64,000 nucleotides of DNA from Saccharopolyspora hirsuta. Its GTDB lineage: Bacteria; Actinomycetota; Actinomycetes; Mycobacteriales; Pseudonocardiaceae. The position numbers were made by a program, and so were the translations under genes. The notes below the pieces were generated by a model. The model did no database searches, was not told the DNA's origin, and worked only from the letters and a program-made list of their open reading frames with translations. Position 1 is the first letter of the stretch; every line of letters starts with the position of its first letter. Where the stretch lies: NCBI RefSeq assembly GCF_008630535.1, contig NZ_VWPH01000004.1, positions 1-64,000 of the forward strand. The letters run 5' to 3'. This document shows positions 9,362 to 16,920 of this stretch, in pieces.

Positions 9362-9435
9362 GAGACGCCGCGCGGACCGGCCCACCGACCAGGGCTTGCG
9401 CAGTCCAGCCGATCCGCGTGACGCACGAAGGGGCC

Positions 9436-9471
9436 GAGCCCGCCGCGCGACTGCAGCCGCGCGGCGGGCTC
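9436..9471 (+). terminator. Rho-independent-type hairpin after the alcohol dehydrogenase
   Basis: Perfect 14-bp arms (GAGCCCGCCGCGCG and its complement) flank an 8-base loop. The hairpin starts 75 bases after the stop codon. There is no T-run, as is usual for actinomycetes. Confidence 0.75.
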
Positions 9472-9640
9472 GCTGTGTTCTCCGGCGCCGCAACCCACCG
9501 CCACGCGAAACCAGCTGCGCCGGACGGGGAAACCCGTGTGGTCGCGATCATGAACGTCTCCCCCGCGCACCGCCTCGTGCACCTGCACCGGGGATAATGG
9601 GCGTCGCTGCGCGCCGTGCGGAGCGGTGGAGGATGCCGAG

Positions 9641-10525
9641 ATGACCGAGGGGACCGGGGCGGCCGCCCGGCGGCGGAACCTGCGGGACACCATCACCCTG
9701 GTCTGCGTGCTGGCGCTGGCCCCGCTGGCCCCGGCCGCCGTCCTGGTGAACCGGGTCGCGGACCGCCTGTCGTGCTCCGACGGCGAGCTCACCGTCGTCG
9801 GATCGGCCGTCTACGAACCGGTCCTGCGGAAGGCGGCCGAGGACTACGCGGCGACGTGCCCCGGCAGCCGGATCCGGATCGACACCGGAGGGTCGGCCGA
9901 GGGGCTGCAACGCCTGGTCGCCGAGGTGGAGGCGCTGGACCGGGGCCAGGACGACCGCACCCGCCCCGAGCTGCTGGCCATCTCGGACGGTCCTCGCGGC
10001 CGCGACCTCCCGCACCTCAGGGAGAAGCTGTTCGCCTCGGCCGTGTTCACCTTCGTGGCCAACCCGGCGGCCGGGGTGAGCGACCTCTCCCGGCAGCAGA
10101 TCAGGGACATCTACGCCGGGCGCATCACCTCGTGGGCGCAGGTCGGCGGGAACGACGTGCCGATCGCCGTCGCCGACCTCGGCGACAGCAGCGCGAAGCG
10201 GATCCTCCGCTACCGGATCCTCAACGAACCCGAAGCCGCCTGCGAGAACCCGTCCGACGGCTCCTGCCAGCCGCGGGCCGACTCGCTGCGCAGCGTCGCG
10301 GAGAACCCGGGCGGGTTCGGCTTCGCCGAGGTCGGCGCGGCCGCCGACCACCCCGGCGTGCGCCCGCTGCGGATCGACGGCGAGCCCGCCCCGGAGGAGG
10401 CCACCGGCATCGGGCGGTACCCGTTCCGGCAGGCCGGGTACGGCTACACCTACGACGACGCCCGCTCCGGTTCGCTGGCGACCGGTTTCCTGAACTACTT
10501 GGTGAACAACCCGAACGATCGCTGA
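9641..10525 (+). CDS. PstS-like periplasmic-binding-domain protein, membrane-anchored
   Basis: The 294-residue protein starts with a basic stretch and one membrane helix at about residues 18-38 (signal anchor, no lipobox). A PBP-like domain of the phosphate-binding PstS superfamily follows: GSAVYEPVLRKAAEDY, DTGGSAEGLQRL, and DLSRQQIRDIYAGRITSW, the last being very typical of PstS. It should therefore sit outside the membrane and bind a small oxyanion. No pstCAB transporter genes are adjacent, and the usual phosphate-contacting TSGT-type motif is not evident, so the ligand is uncertain. I chose the ATG at 9641 (GGTGGAGG at 9625-9632) over a GTG 15 bases upstream. Confidence 0.78.
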   Translation: MTEGTGAAARRRNLRDTITLVCVLALAPLAPAAVLVNRVADRLSCSDGELTVVGSAVYEPVLRKAAEDYAATCPGSRIRIDTGGSAEGLQRLVAEVEALDRGQDDRTRPELLAISDGPRGRDLPHLREKLFASAVFTFVANPAAGVSDLSRQQIRDIYAGRITSWAQVGGNDVPIAVADLGDSSAKRILRYRILNEPEAACENPSDGSCQPRADSLRSVAENPGGFGFAEVGAAADHPGVRPLRIDGEPAPEEATGIGRYPFRQAGYGYTYDDARSGSLATGFLNYLVNNPNDR

Positions 10526-10552
10526 CACCGCTGGGGCGCAGCGCGTTCGGCG

Positions 10553-11344
10553 CTAGCGGATGTCGCTGCAGATCACCGCGACCGGGCAGTGCGCCCGGTG
10601 GAGGACTCCGGAGGCGACCGAGCCGAGGAGCAGCGCGGCGAACAGGCCCTTCCGGTTCCGGTGCCCCACGACGAGCAGTTGCGCTTCGCGCGCGCGTTCG
10701 GTCAGCGCCGCGACGGGGTGGCCGCGCGGGGTGTGCCTGCGCACCGCGACGTCCGGGTACTGCTCGCGCCACCCCGCGAGCTGGGTGCGTAGGCTGCGCT
10801 CGGCCTCTCCCCTGGCTTCGGCCAGCTCCTCCGGTGGTGCCAGCACCACTGAGCCCTCCGCGCCCGGGGCCTCCCAGACCTGCATCACCGCGAGCTCCGC
10901 CCTGCGGGCCGCTGCCGCTTCGAAGGCGAACTGGAGGACGTGCTGGCCGTGCGGGGTGCCGTCCACGCCCACCAGCACCGGACCGCTGCCGCTCCGGTGT
11001 TCGCGGACGACCACGACCGGGCAGCGGGCGTGCATGGCGACCTTGGTGCTCAGCGAGCCCAGCAGCATCCCGCGCCCGCGCGCGCCCAGCACCAGGAGCT
11101 GGGCGCGTTCGGAGCACCGGATCAGCTCGGTCGCCGGTCGGCCGCAGGCGATCTCCGCGCTGACCTCGGTCGCCAGGTTCGTGCTGCGGAACCGATCTGC
11201 GATGCTCCCGGCCGCGCTGTCGTCGATGACGACGATGCGCACCGCCGCCCCGCGGAGCTCTGCTTCCCCGACCGCCCACGCCAGCGCTGCGACGGACTGC
11301 TCGGAGCCGTCCACACCGACGACCACGGGTTGCTCCGCGCGCAT
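10553..11344 (-). CDS. Universal stress protein, tandem UspA domains
   Basis: This 263-residue cytoplasmic protein is made of two UspA domains, residues 1-118 and 122-258. Each starts with VVVGVDGS/VLVGVDGT. Tandem Usp proteins usually bind ATP through G-2X-G-9X-G(S/T). Here the first domain has a shortened version (GARGRGMLLGS, three residues missing) and the second has Asn in place of the second Gly (GHRNRKGLFAALLLGS). Nucleotide binding may be weakened in both. The stand-alone gene lies tail-to-tail with the PstS-like gene. The start is ATG at 11344. Confidence 0.88.
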   Translation of the reverse strand: MRAEQPVVVGVDGSEQSVAALAWAVGEAELRGAAVRIVVIDDSAAGSIADRFRSTNLATEVSAEIACGRPATELIRCSERAQLLVLGARGRGMLLGSLSTKVAMHARCPVVVVREHRSGSGPVLVGVDGTPHGQHVLQFAFEAAAARRAELAVMQVWEAPGAEGSVVLAPPEELAEARGEAERSLRTQLAGWREQYPDVAVRRHTPRGHPVAALTERAREAQLLVVGHRNRKGLFAALLLGSVASGVLHRAHCPVAVICSDIR

Positions 11345-11449
11345 GCGACCCCCTCGATCGTCGATAATCGGACAAATCGACCACAGCGATGCGCCCAGGA
11401 TCGCAGAACCAACGCCGTCGAGCCCATCATCAGGGCTTCTGACCAGCCG

Positions 11450-12547
11450 TTATCGCCGCCTGCGGCGCGCGGCTTCGGCGAGGACCGCCAGGCAGTCCGC
11501 GGTCGTGGGCCAGTCCAGGCAGCCGTCGGTGACGCTGACGCCGTAGCGCAGCGGCTCCGCCCCGACGTCCTGGCAGCCCGCCCCCAGGAAGGACTCGATC
11601 ATCACCCCGCGCAGTCCCCGGTTCCCGGCCGCGACCTGCATCGCCAGGTCGTCGACCACGCCCGGCTGACGCCGGTGGTCCTTCCCGCTGTTGCCGTGCG
11701 AGGCGTCCACCACCACGCCGGTCCCCAGGCCCGCGGCGTCGAGCTGGTCGAGCGTCGCACCGACGGACCCGGCGTCGTAGTTGGGCCGCGCACCCCCGCG
11801 GAGCACGACGTGGCAGGCGGAGTTCCCGGCACCGACCACCACCGAGGGCGCTCCGCTGATCGCCATGCCGGGGAAGGTGTGCGGTGCTCGCGCGGCGCGC
11901 ACGGCCGCGATCGCGACGTCGACGTCCCCGGTCACCGCGTTCTTCATGCCGACCGGCATCGGCAGCGCCGAGGCGAGCTGGCGGTGCGGCTGGGAGGCGA
12001 CCGTGCGCGCGCCGAGCGCACCCCAGGACACCAGGTCGAGCACGTACGGGGCGAGGAACGGGTCCACGAACTCGTAGGCCAGCGGGAGGCCGGTGGCCGC
12101 CGCGCGGACCAGGAAGTCGCGGCCGATCGCCAGCCCGGCGGCCAGGTCGCCCCGGCCGTCCAGGTGCGGGTCGTGCAGCAGACCCTTCCAACCGACCGAG
12201 GTGCGCGGCTTCTCCAAGTAGGCGCGCAGCACCACCAGGAGGTCCTGATCGTGCGCGGCAGCGGCCTTCGCCAGCTCGTGCGCGTAGTGCAGCCCGGCCT
12301 CCGGGTCGTGCACGGAGCACGGACCGACCACGACCAGCAGCCGGTCGTCGACGCCCTCGACGATCTCCCGAACCGCTCGCCGGTGCGCCGCCACCTGGCT
12401 GCGCAGGCGCTCGTCGCACGGGAACCGCTCGGCCAGTTCAGCAGGCGTGGGCAGCGGCCCCAGGACCTGCGCCGAGCCGTCCGGCCACGCCGGGGCGGAC
12501 GGTTCGTCGACAACGGGCAGGTCGAGGGGTACTGCGGATCCAGCCAT
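11450..12547 (-). CDS. 3-deoxy-7-phosphoheptulonate (DAHP) synthase, class I (AroG/AroF type)
   Basis: This 365-residue enzyme condenses phosphoenolpyruvate and erythrose 4-phosphate, the first step of the shikimate pathway. Class I signatures are clear: VVVGPCSVHDPEA, the KPRTSVGWKGLLHDPHLD substrate loop, the AYEFVDP and GARTVASQPHR segments, VGMKN, DASHGNSGKDHRRQ and MIESFLGAG. The likely start is ATG at 12547, because GGAGGAG lies eight bases upstream. A frame opening at 12598 would abut an iron box. The gene is solitary and preceded by a near-perfect IdeR/DtxR box, so it is probably the iron-regulated isoenzyme that feeds chorismate into an aryl-capped siderophore. Actinomycetes commonly use class II DAHP synthases for housekeeping, which fits a specialised role here. 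Confidence 0.92.
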   Translation of the reverse strand: MAGSAVPLDLPVVDEPSAPAWPDGSAQVLGPLPTPAELAERFPCDERLRSQVAAHRRAVREIVEGVDDRLLVVVGPCSVHDPEAGLHYAHELAKAAAAHDQDLLVVLRAYLEKPRTSVGWKGLLHDPHLDGRGDLAAGLAIGRDFLVRAAATGLPLAYEFVDPFLAPYVLDLVSWGALGARTVASQPHRQLASALPMPVGMKNAVTGDVDVAIAAVRAARAPHTFPGMAISGAPSVVVGAGNSACHVVLRGGARPNYDAGSVGATLDQLDAAGLGTGVVVDASHGNSGKDHRRQPGVVDDLAMQVAAGNRGLRGVMIESFLGAGCQDVGAEPLRYGVSVTDGCLDWPTTADCLAVLAEAARRRRR

Positions 12548-12603
12548 GCCGACGAGCTCCTCCTCCGTCGTGAGTCCTCCAGCGGCCGATTCCACCAAGC
12601 CGC

Positions 12604-12622
12604 TTGGGTTAGCCTAACCTAA
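12604..12622. promoter_or_regulatory. Iron box (IdeR/DtxR/DmdR operator)
   Basis: The 19 bases TTGGGTTAGCCTAACCTAA match the consensus TTAGGTTAGGCTAACCTAA at 18 positions if the central base is free (S). The site ends 57 bases before the DAHP synthase ATG, overlapping where its promoter should be. Iron-loaded IdeR/DtxR-type repressors bind such boxes and shut off iron-acquisition genes. Confidence 0.88.
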
Positions 12623-12952
12623 GCAAGGCGGCGGCAGCGCCCGAGTGATCAAAGGCACGAAGGGGACCTGCCCGATCCACTGTGGACTTCCGAACGGGCT
12701 CAGCGCCGCAACGAGCACGTCAGCGGGTCGCGGTCGCCGCCGAGGAGGATCACCTGACCTCCGTCGGCCGCGGCCGTGCAGGCGATCTGGTCGACGGCCA
12801 GCAAGGAACTGCTGGTCGAGCAGCTGGCCGGGCGGTGTCCACACGAACAGCGCGCAGATCGCGCCGAGACCGATCAGGCACGCCGACGCCGCCAGGAGCA
12901 GCCCGTTCCCGTTGTGCGCGACCCGGATCGGGCGCGTCGGTTCCAAAACCAC
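12614..12952 (-). pseudogene. Possible remnant of a membrane protein (PAP2-phosphatase-like N-terminus)
   Basis: The 112-codon frame starts with a plausible membrane protein: a polar 16-residue N-terminus, then a hydrophobic helix at about residues 17-40 and a PPGQLLDQQFLAG stretch. That stretch resembles the segment after helix 1 of actinobacterial PAP2 phosphatases. From about residue 52 the frame becomes Arg/Pro-rich and loses all membrane character. Its stop codon lies inside the iron box. I read it as a decayed or frameshifted gene. It could also be a chance open frame. Confidence 0.3.
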
Positions 12953-13049
12953 CCGGCCAGCATCGCCCGGTGATGTCCGCGCCAGGTGCTGGTCATGTCA
13001 TGGTTCTGTCACGAAGCCCGGACGCGCTGCCCGCCTTATCGTCGACGTC

Positions 13050-13142
13050 GGAGGTGTGAGGGCGCCTGGTGGCCCCCGCGGTCTTCAAAACCGACGTGGC
13101 CGAGTACCTCGGTCAGGCGGGTTCGATTCCCGTCCACCTCCG
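13050..13142 (+). tRNA. selC: tRNA-Sec (anticodon TCA), selenocysteine
   Basis: The 93-base gene folds as a tRNA-Sec. The acceptor stem is GGAGGTG at 13050-13056 with CACCTCC at 13135-13141, discriminator G at 13142. A long D stem lies at 13058-13077. The anticodon stem CGGT/ACCG encloses loop CTTCAAA with anticodon TCA at 13085-13087. The large variable arm is built on CCGAG/CTCGG (13099-13112), and the T arm is GCGGG-TTCGATT-CCCGT. The 3' CCA is not encoded. Only tRNA-Sec combines a UGA-reading anticodon with a long extra arm in a T-arm context like this. selA, selB and selD are not in the window. Confidence 0.93.
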
Positions 13143-13160
13143 CTCCCCGTCGGCGGTGGT

Positions 13161-13805
13161 TCAGCGCCGCGCCCGCAGTCCCCCGATGAGCAGGTCCAGG
13201 CCGAACTCGAAGAGCCGGGCGAAGTCCGTGCTGGTGAGCGCGGGCAGGCTGGCCGCGAGGTGCGGGTACGTCCCGGTCGCCACCGCCTCGGCGAGGACGT
13301 CAGGGCTGCTCGCCTGCTGGAGGGCGGCCTGCTCCTCCAGGGTGTGGCCCACGGTGAAGTTGACCACGGTGTAGAGCGCCCGCGCCGCGTCGTCGTCGGA
13401 GAAACCTGCTGCACGCATGACGCCGACGACCGCGTCGGCGAAACCCAGGACGTTCTCCCCCGTCGAGTGCGTACCGGCGAACACCCGCGCACCATCGCGA
13501 CGGGCGAGCAGGGCTGTGCGCATCGCGCGGGCCAGGGCCGCCAGCTGATCGCTCCAGTCGCCGCTGCGCGCCGCGGCGTCCGCGACGCCGTCCATCATGC
13601 GCTCGGCCATCGCCGCCAACAGGTCCTGCTTGGTGGCGAAGTACCGGTACAGCGCACCGGCCTGCGCGTCCATCGCATCGGCGAGCCGCCTCATGGTCAA
13701 CGCGTCGAGCCCTGACCGGTCCAGCAGGTCGAGGGCGGTCTGCAGGGTGCGCGCGCGGTCGAGTCGCGGGGGCCTGCCCCGGGCCGGTCTTGACGGGGAG
13801 CTCAT
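13161..13805 (-). CDS. TetR-family transcriptional repressor (TetR_C class)
   Basis: A 214-residue regulator with an N-terminal TetR helix-turn-helix at about residues 20-65 (TMRRLADAMDAQAGALYRYF) and an all-helical ligand domain of the tetracycline-repressor C type, ending in FARLFEFGLDLLIGGL. The ATG at 13805 is preferred over one 21 bases upstream, which would overlap the operator. It is divergent from a flavin monooxygenase, and two abutting 15-bp palindromes fill the 65-base gap. The simplest reading is that it represses itself and the monooxygenase until an aromatic ligand binds. Confidence 0.9.
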   Translation of the reverse strand: MSSPSRPARGRPPRLDRARTLQTALDLLDRSGLDALTMRRLADAMDAQAGALYRYFATKQDLLAAMAERMMDGVADAAARSGDWSDQLAALARAMRTALLARRDGARVFAGTHSTGENVLGFADAVVGVMRAAGFSDDDAARALYTVVNFTVGHTLEEQAALQQASSPDVLAEAVATGTYPHLAASLPALTSTDFARLFEFGLDLLIGGLRARR

Positions 13806-13818
13806 GGACGTCACTATA

Positions 13819-13848
13819 GTGAACATCGTTCACGTGAACGCTGTTCAC
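13819..13848. promoter_or_regulatory. Double TetR operator, GTGAACnnnGTTCAC twice
   Basis: Two perfect 15-bp palindromes abut: GTGAACATCGTTCAC at 13819-13833 and GTGAACGCTGTTCAC at 13834-13848. They lie between the divergent TetR gene and the flavin monooxygenase, 23 bases before the latter's start. The junction itself reads GTTCACGTGAAC, another palindrome. Confidence 0.8.
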
Positions 13849-13870
13849 AAATCTGAGGAGGACGACACCG

Positions 13871-15370
13871 ATGGACGTCGATGTGATCGTCGTTGGCGCG
13901 GGGCCGACCGGGCTGATGCTCGCGTGCGAGCTCGCGCTGGGCGGTGTGCGGACCCGGGTCCTGGAGCGCCGCGCCGAGCCGCAGCGGAACTCGCGGGCGC
14001 TCACGCTGCACCCGCGCAGCCTGGAGCTCTTGGACCAGCGCGGGTTGCTCGACCGGTTCCTGCCGCTCGGCCGGACCGCGCCCGGCTGGCACTTCGCCCA
14101 GCTCCCCACCCACCTGGACTTCTCCGCGCTGGACTCCCGGCTCGGCTGCACGCTCTTCCTCGCCCAGGCCCGCACCGAGGCCCTGCTCGCGGAGCGGGCC
14201 CGCGAGCTGGGCGTGGAGATCCGGTACGGATCCGAGCTCGTCGATCTGAGCCAGGACAGCGACGGCGTCGAGGCGCAGGTGCTGGGCCGCCGGGGCGTCG
14301 AGACCCACCGCGCTCGGTTCGCGGTCGGGTGCGACGGCGGGCGCAGCCGGACGCGGGAGGCTGCCGGGATCGGCTTCCCGGGCACGGACGAAACCCTCAC
14401 CGGTGTGCTCGGCGACTTCGCCGCGATCGACGACGACCCGGCGGTCCTCGGTGCCGCCCGGGCTCGCGGCGTCCTGGTCGCACCGCTGGAGGGCGGTCTG
14501 ACCAGGCTGGTCTACCTGGATCCGGAGCGGATGCGGGTGCCGTCCCGCGAGCCCGTGACCCTGGAGGAGTTCCGCGCGTCCCTGATCAGGGTGTGCGGCT
14601 CGGACTGCGGCGTCGCCGAGCCCCGTTGGCTCTCCCGCTTCGGCAACGCCACCCGCCTCGCGGAGCGCTACCGCTCCGGCCGGATCCTGCTGGCGGGCGA
14701 CGCGGCCCACGTGCACTTCCCCGCGGCGGGCCAGGGGCTGAACACCGGCCTCCAGGACGCCGTGAACCTCGGCTGGAAGCTGGCCGCCGCGGTCAACGGC
14801 TGGTCACCGCCCGGGCTGCTGGACAGCTACCACGACGAGCGCCACCCGGTCGGCCGGGCGGTTACCGAGAACACCGAGGTGCAGACGCTGCTCGCGGAGC
14901 TGACGCTGGTCCCGCAGTACCAGCGGCCCGGTGCGGCGCTGCGCGAACTCCTCGACGACCTCCTGAGCATCGAAGAGGTCAACCGCAGGCTCGCGGCCCA
15001 GGTTTCCGCGCTCGGCACCGCCTACCCGCCGACGAGCCCCGACGCCGATCCGCTGGTGGGACGGCGAATGCCCGACATCGGGCTGAGCGCCACCGCGTCC
15101 GGGGCGACGCGGGTCTACGAGCTGCTGCCCGAGGGCCGGTTCGCGCTTCTCGACTTCGCGGGCGATCCGGAGCTCGGGACGGGCTGGAGTTCCCGCGTCA
15201 GCGCCGTCTCCGTCTCGAAGCTGGACGACCACGCGGATCTGGACGGCGTGATCGAGGTCCTCGTGCGTCCCGACGGCCACATCGCCTGGGCCACGCGCAC
15301 CGCCGACATCGCTGCTCGCCGCGACGAGCGGCACGAGGCGCTTTCCGCCTGGGCCGGAACACCGTCCTGA
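13871..15370 (+). CDS. FAD-dependent aromatic monooxygenase (PHBH family; rifampicin-monooxygenase/PgaE-like)
   Basis: This 499-residue group A flavoprotein hydroxylase inserts one oxygen atom using NAD(P)H. The FAD-binding GxGxxG is at Gly9, Gly11 and Gly14. The DG motif is in GCDGGRSRTRE near residue 157. The GD motif starts at about residue 275 (GDAAHVHFPAAGQGLNTGLQD). A thioredoxin-like C-terminal domain (about 390-499) is typical of polyketide hydroxylases and Rox-type rifampicin monooxygenases. GAGGAGG lies ten bases before the ATG. Its sharing of a double operator with a TetR gene suggests induction by the aromatic substrate, for detoxification or catabolism. The substrate is unknown. 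Confidence 0.9.
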   Translation: MDVDVIVVGAGPTGLMLACELALGGVRTRVLERRAEPQRNSRALTLHPRSLELLDQRGLLDRFLPLGRTAPGWHFAQLPTHLDFSALDSRLGCTLFLAQARTEALLAERARELGVEIRYGSELVDLSQDSDGVEAQVLGRRGVETHRARFAVGCDGGRSRTREAAGIGFPGTDETLTGVLGDFAAIDDDPAVLGAARARGVLVAPLEGGLTRLVYLDPERMRVPSREPVTLEEFRASLIRVCGSDCGVAEPRWLSRFGNATRLAERYRSGRILLAGDAAHVHFPAAGQGLNTGLQDAVNLGWKLAAAVNGWSPPGLLDSYHDERHPVGRAVTENTEVQTLLAELTLVPQYQRPGAALRELLDDLLSIEEVNRRLAAQVSALGTAYPPTSPDADPLVGRRMPDIGLSATASGATRVYELLPEGRFALLDFAGDPELGTGWSSRVSAVSVSKLDDHADLDGVIEVLVRPDGHIAWATRTADIAARRDERHEALSAWAGTPS

Positions 15371-15390
15371 GCACCGCCGGGCGACCGGCG

Positions 15391-16644
15391 TCATGCCCGA
15401 CCGGCCGGGACGATGAGGTAGGAAATCCCGCCGGTACCGCTCTTGACCTCGCCGTTCTCGTCCTTCCGCTTCGTCCGCAGCCAGACGTTCTCGAACTGCT
15501 CGCGCGGGTAGACGTTGCGCACCGCGGCGTCGTCGGACGACGCCGGGTCGTTGACGACGACATCGCCGTTCTCGGTGAACCCGACGAGGACCATGATGTG
15601 GCCCTCGGTGCCGTATCCCGCGCCGTCTAGCTCGCCCTCCCGGAACGATTGCGAGGTGATCAACGGGATGCCGCTGCGGATGTACTGCTCGGCCTCGGCC
15701 AACGACCGCAGGCGGGTGATGCGCGCTTCCAAACCGTAGGTGGCGGCGTAGGCGGCGTTGAACGACCAGTTGCCGGTGCCGTCGTAGGCGTGGTCGAAGG
15801 TCTGCCTCGCGGCGTGGTCCACCACCCGGTCCGGGTGGTCCGGGTCGATCCAGGAGAGATCCGCTTCCGACGGGTGCTTTCCCCAGTACTCCACGACCAT
15901 CTGCGTGGAAGCGGGGCTGCACCACGCCTCGCCGCCCCCGCCGTACTGCGGGTAGTGTCCTTTGTGGATGTTCTGCGAGTAGCGCGGCACCGGGAGCTCG
16001 ACGCCCCACGCCCCGCCGGGCCCCGAGGTGGGGACGTCGAACCGGTCCGGGATCGCCGAGGCCATCGCGCCGACCAGCGACAGCGCGGGCGACGCGGAGG
16101 TGCCGACGGCCCGGTGGAGGGTGACGCGCAACTGGTAGCCGACCAGCTCCGCACCGGGGTTCGCGGTGAAGGTGTCCACCGAAACCGCCCCTTGCGCGTC
16201 GGACTGGCCGTCGACGCTGGTGCGGTGGATGTCGGCGTCCCCCGACGCCCACCGGCCCATCACGTACCAGCCGGTGTCCGCGCCACCGGCGGTGCGCCCC
16301 CGCATCTCCACCTGCACCCAGGTGCCCGGCGGCGTCGCGGCGTTCCACGAGGTCACCAGCTCGGTGGCGGGGAAGCCGAGCCGGTGCAGCGGCGAGGTCC
16401 ACCTGGCGTACTCGTAGTCGCGGAGCCCTCCGTCCGGCGCCGGGTGCTGGACGGTGCCGAGCGGACTGCCGATCTGGACGGTGTCCCCGTCGACGCTGGC
16501 CCCCTCGGCCGCGCCCGCCCGGAAGTCCGGCGCGGAGCTCCACTCGTGGAAGTCGACCTCGGCCTGCGGCGCGGGCTCCCCGCACCCCACCGCGGCCAGC
16601 GCCAATGCACCCACGACAGCGGTGAGCACTATCGTCCTGCGCAT
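15391..16644 (-). CDS. Secreted lipoprotein with C39-like cysteine peptidase domain
   Basis: The 417-residue precursor starts with a lipoprotein signal peptide (RRTIVLTAVVGALALAAVGC, lipid-modified Cys21). The middle (about 40-210) is beta-rich and contains GTWVQVEMRGRT. The C-terminal half is a peptidase_C39_2-type papain-like domain: catalytic Cys242 (GEAWCSPAS), His349 (GHIMVLVGF) and Asp366 (VVNDPAS). Actinomycete relatives are annotated as peptidase C39 family proteins; their substrates are not established. I preferred the ATG at 16644 over one 27 bases upstream because it starts directly with the signal peptide. Confidence 0.85.
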   Translation of the reverse strand: MRRTIVLTAVVGALALAAVGCGEPAPQAEVDFHEWSSAPDFRAGAAEGASVDGDTVQIGSPLGTVQHPAPDGGLRDYEYARWTSPLHRLGFPATELVTSWNAATPPGTWVQVEMRGRTAGGADTGWYVMGRWASGDADIHRTSVDGQSDAQGAVSVDTFTANPGAELVGYQLRVTLHRAVGTSASPALSLVGAMASAIPDRFDVPTSGPGGAWGVELPVPRYSQNIHKGHYPQYGGGGEAWCSPASTQMVVEYWGKHPSEADLSWIDPDHPDRVVDHAARQTFDHAYDGTGNWSFNAAYAATYGLEARITRLRSLAEAEQYIRSGIPLITSQSFREGELDGAGYGTEGHIMVLVGFTENGDVVVNDPASSDDAAVRNVYPREQFENVWLRTKRKDENGEVKSGTGGISYLIVPAGRA

Positions 16645-16874
16645 ACCGACACCCCGCTCGCTCCACCGCACCGCTGCGGTCCGTCCCGACGAGTTCGGAC
16701 CTCAGGTTCGCACGACTCACCCGGCTCCACTCGAAGAACGCGCTTCCCACCGCGGTCCGAGGCGCAGCACCCTCCACTGTGGCCGGATCAGGCTGCTGGG
16801 CCATCTGCCGGATCGCTCGTTGCGACACTGGGCACGTGCGTGAACGATGTCGGCCCGCACGGCCGTGGTCCTCC

Positions 16875-16882
16875 TAAGCGCT
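16875..16882. promoter_or_regulatory. AAGCGCTT palindrome upstream of the GH16 gene
   Basis: This short perfect palindrome lies 38 bases before the GH16 ATG and has the same core as the site at 2801-2810. Sugar-responsive LacI-type repressors often control glucanase genes through AGCGCT-centred sites. Eight bases alone are weak evidence. Confidence 0.3.
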
Positions 16883-16920
16883 TTGCGCGCATCCGACGAC
16901 CACCAACGCGGAGGACCGCC

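Noticed and set aside
9626..9640. GTG start 15 bases upstream for the PstS-like gene
   Set aside because: The GGTGGAGG ribosome binding site overlaps that codon and is correctly spaced for the ATG at 9641.
12614..12952. Possible selenoprotein read through TGA near the tRNA-Sec gene
   Set aside because: The decayed frame is open without TGA readthrough, and no U-containing redox motif or SECIS-like hairpin is evident. No selenoprotein is supported in the window.
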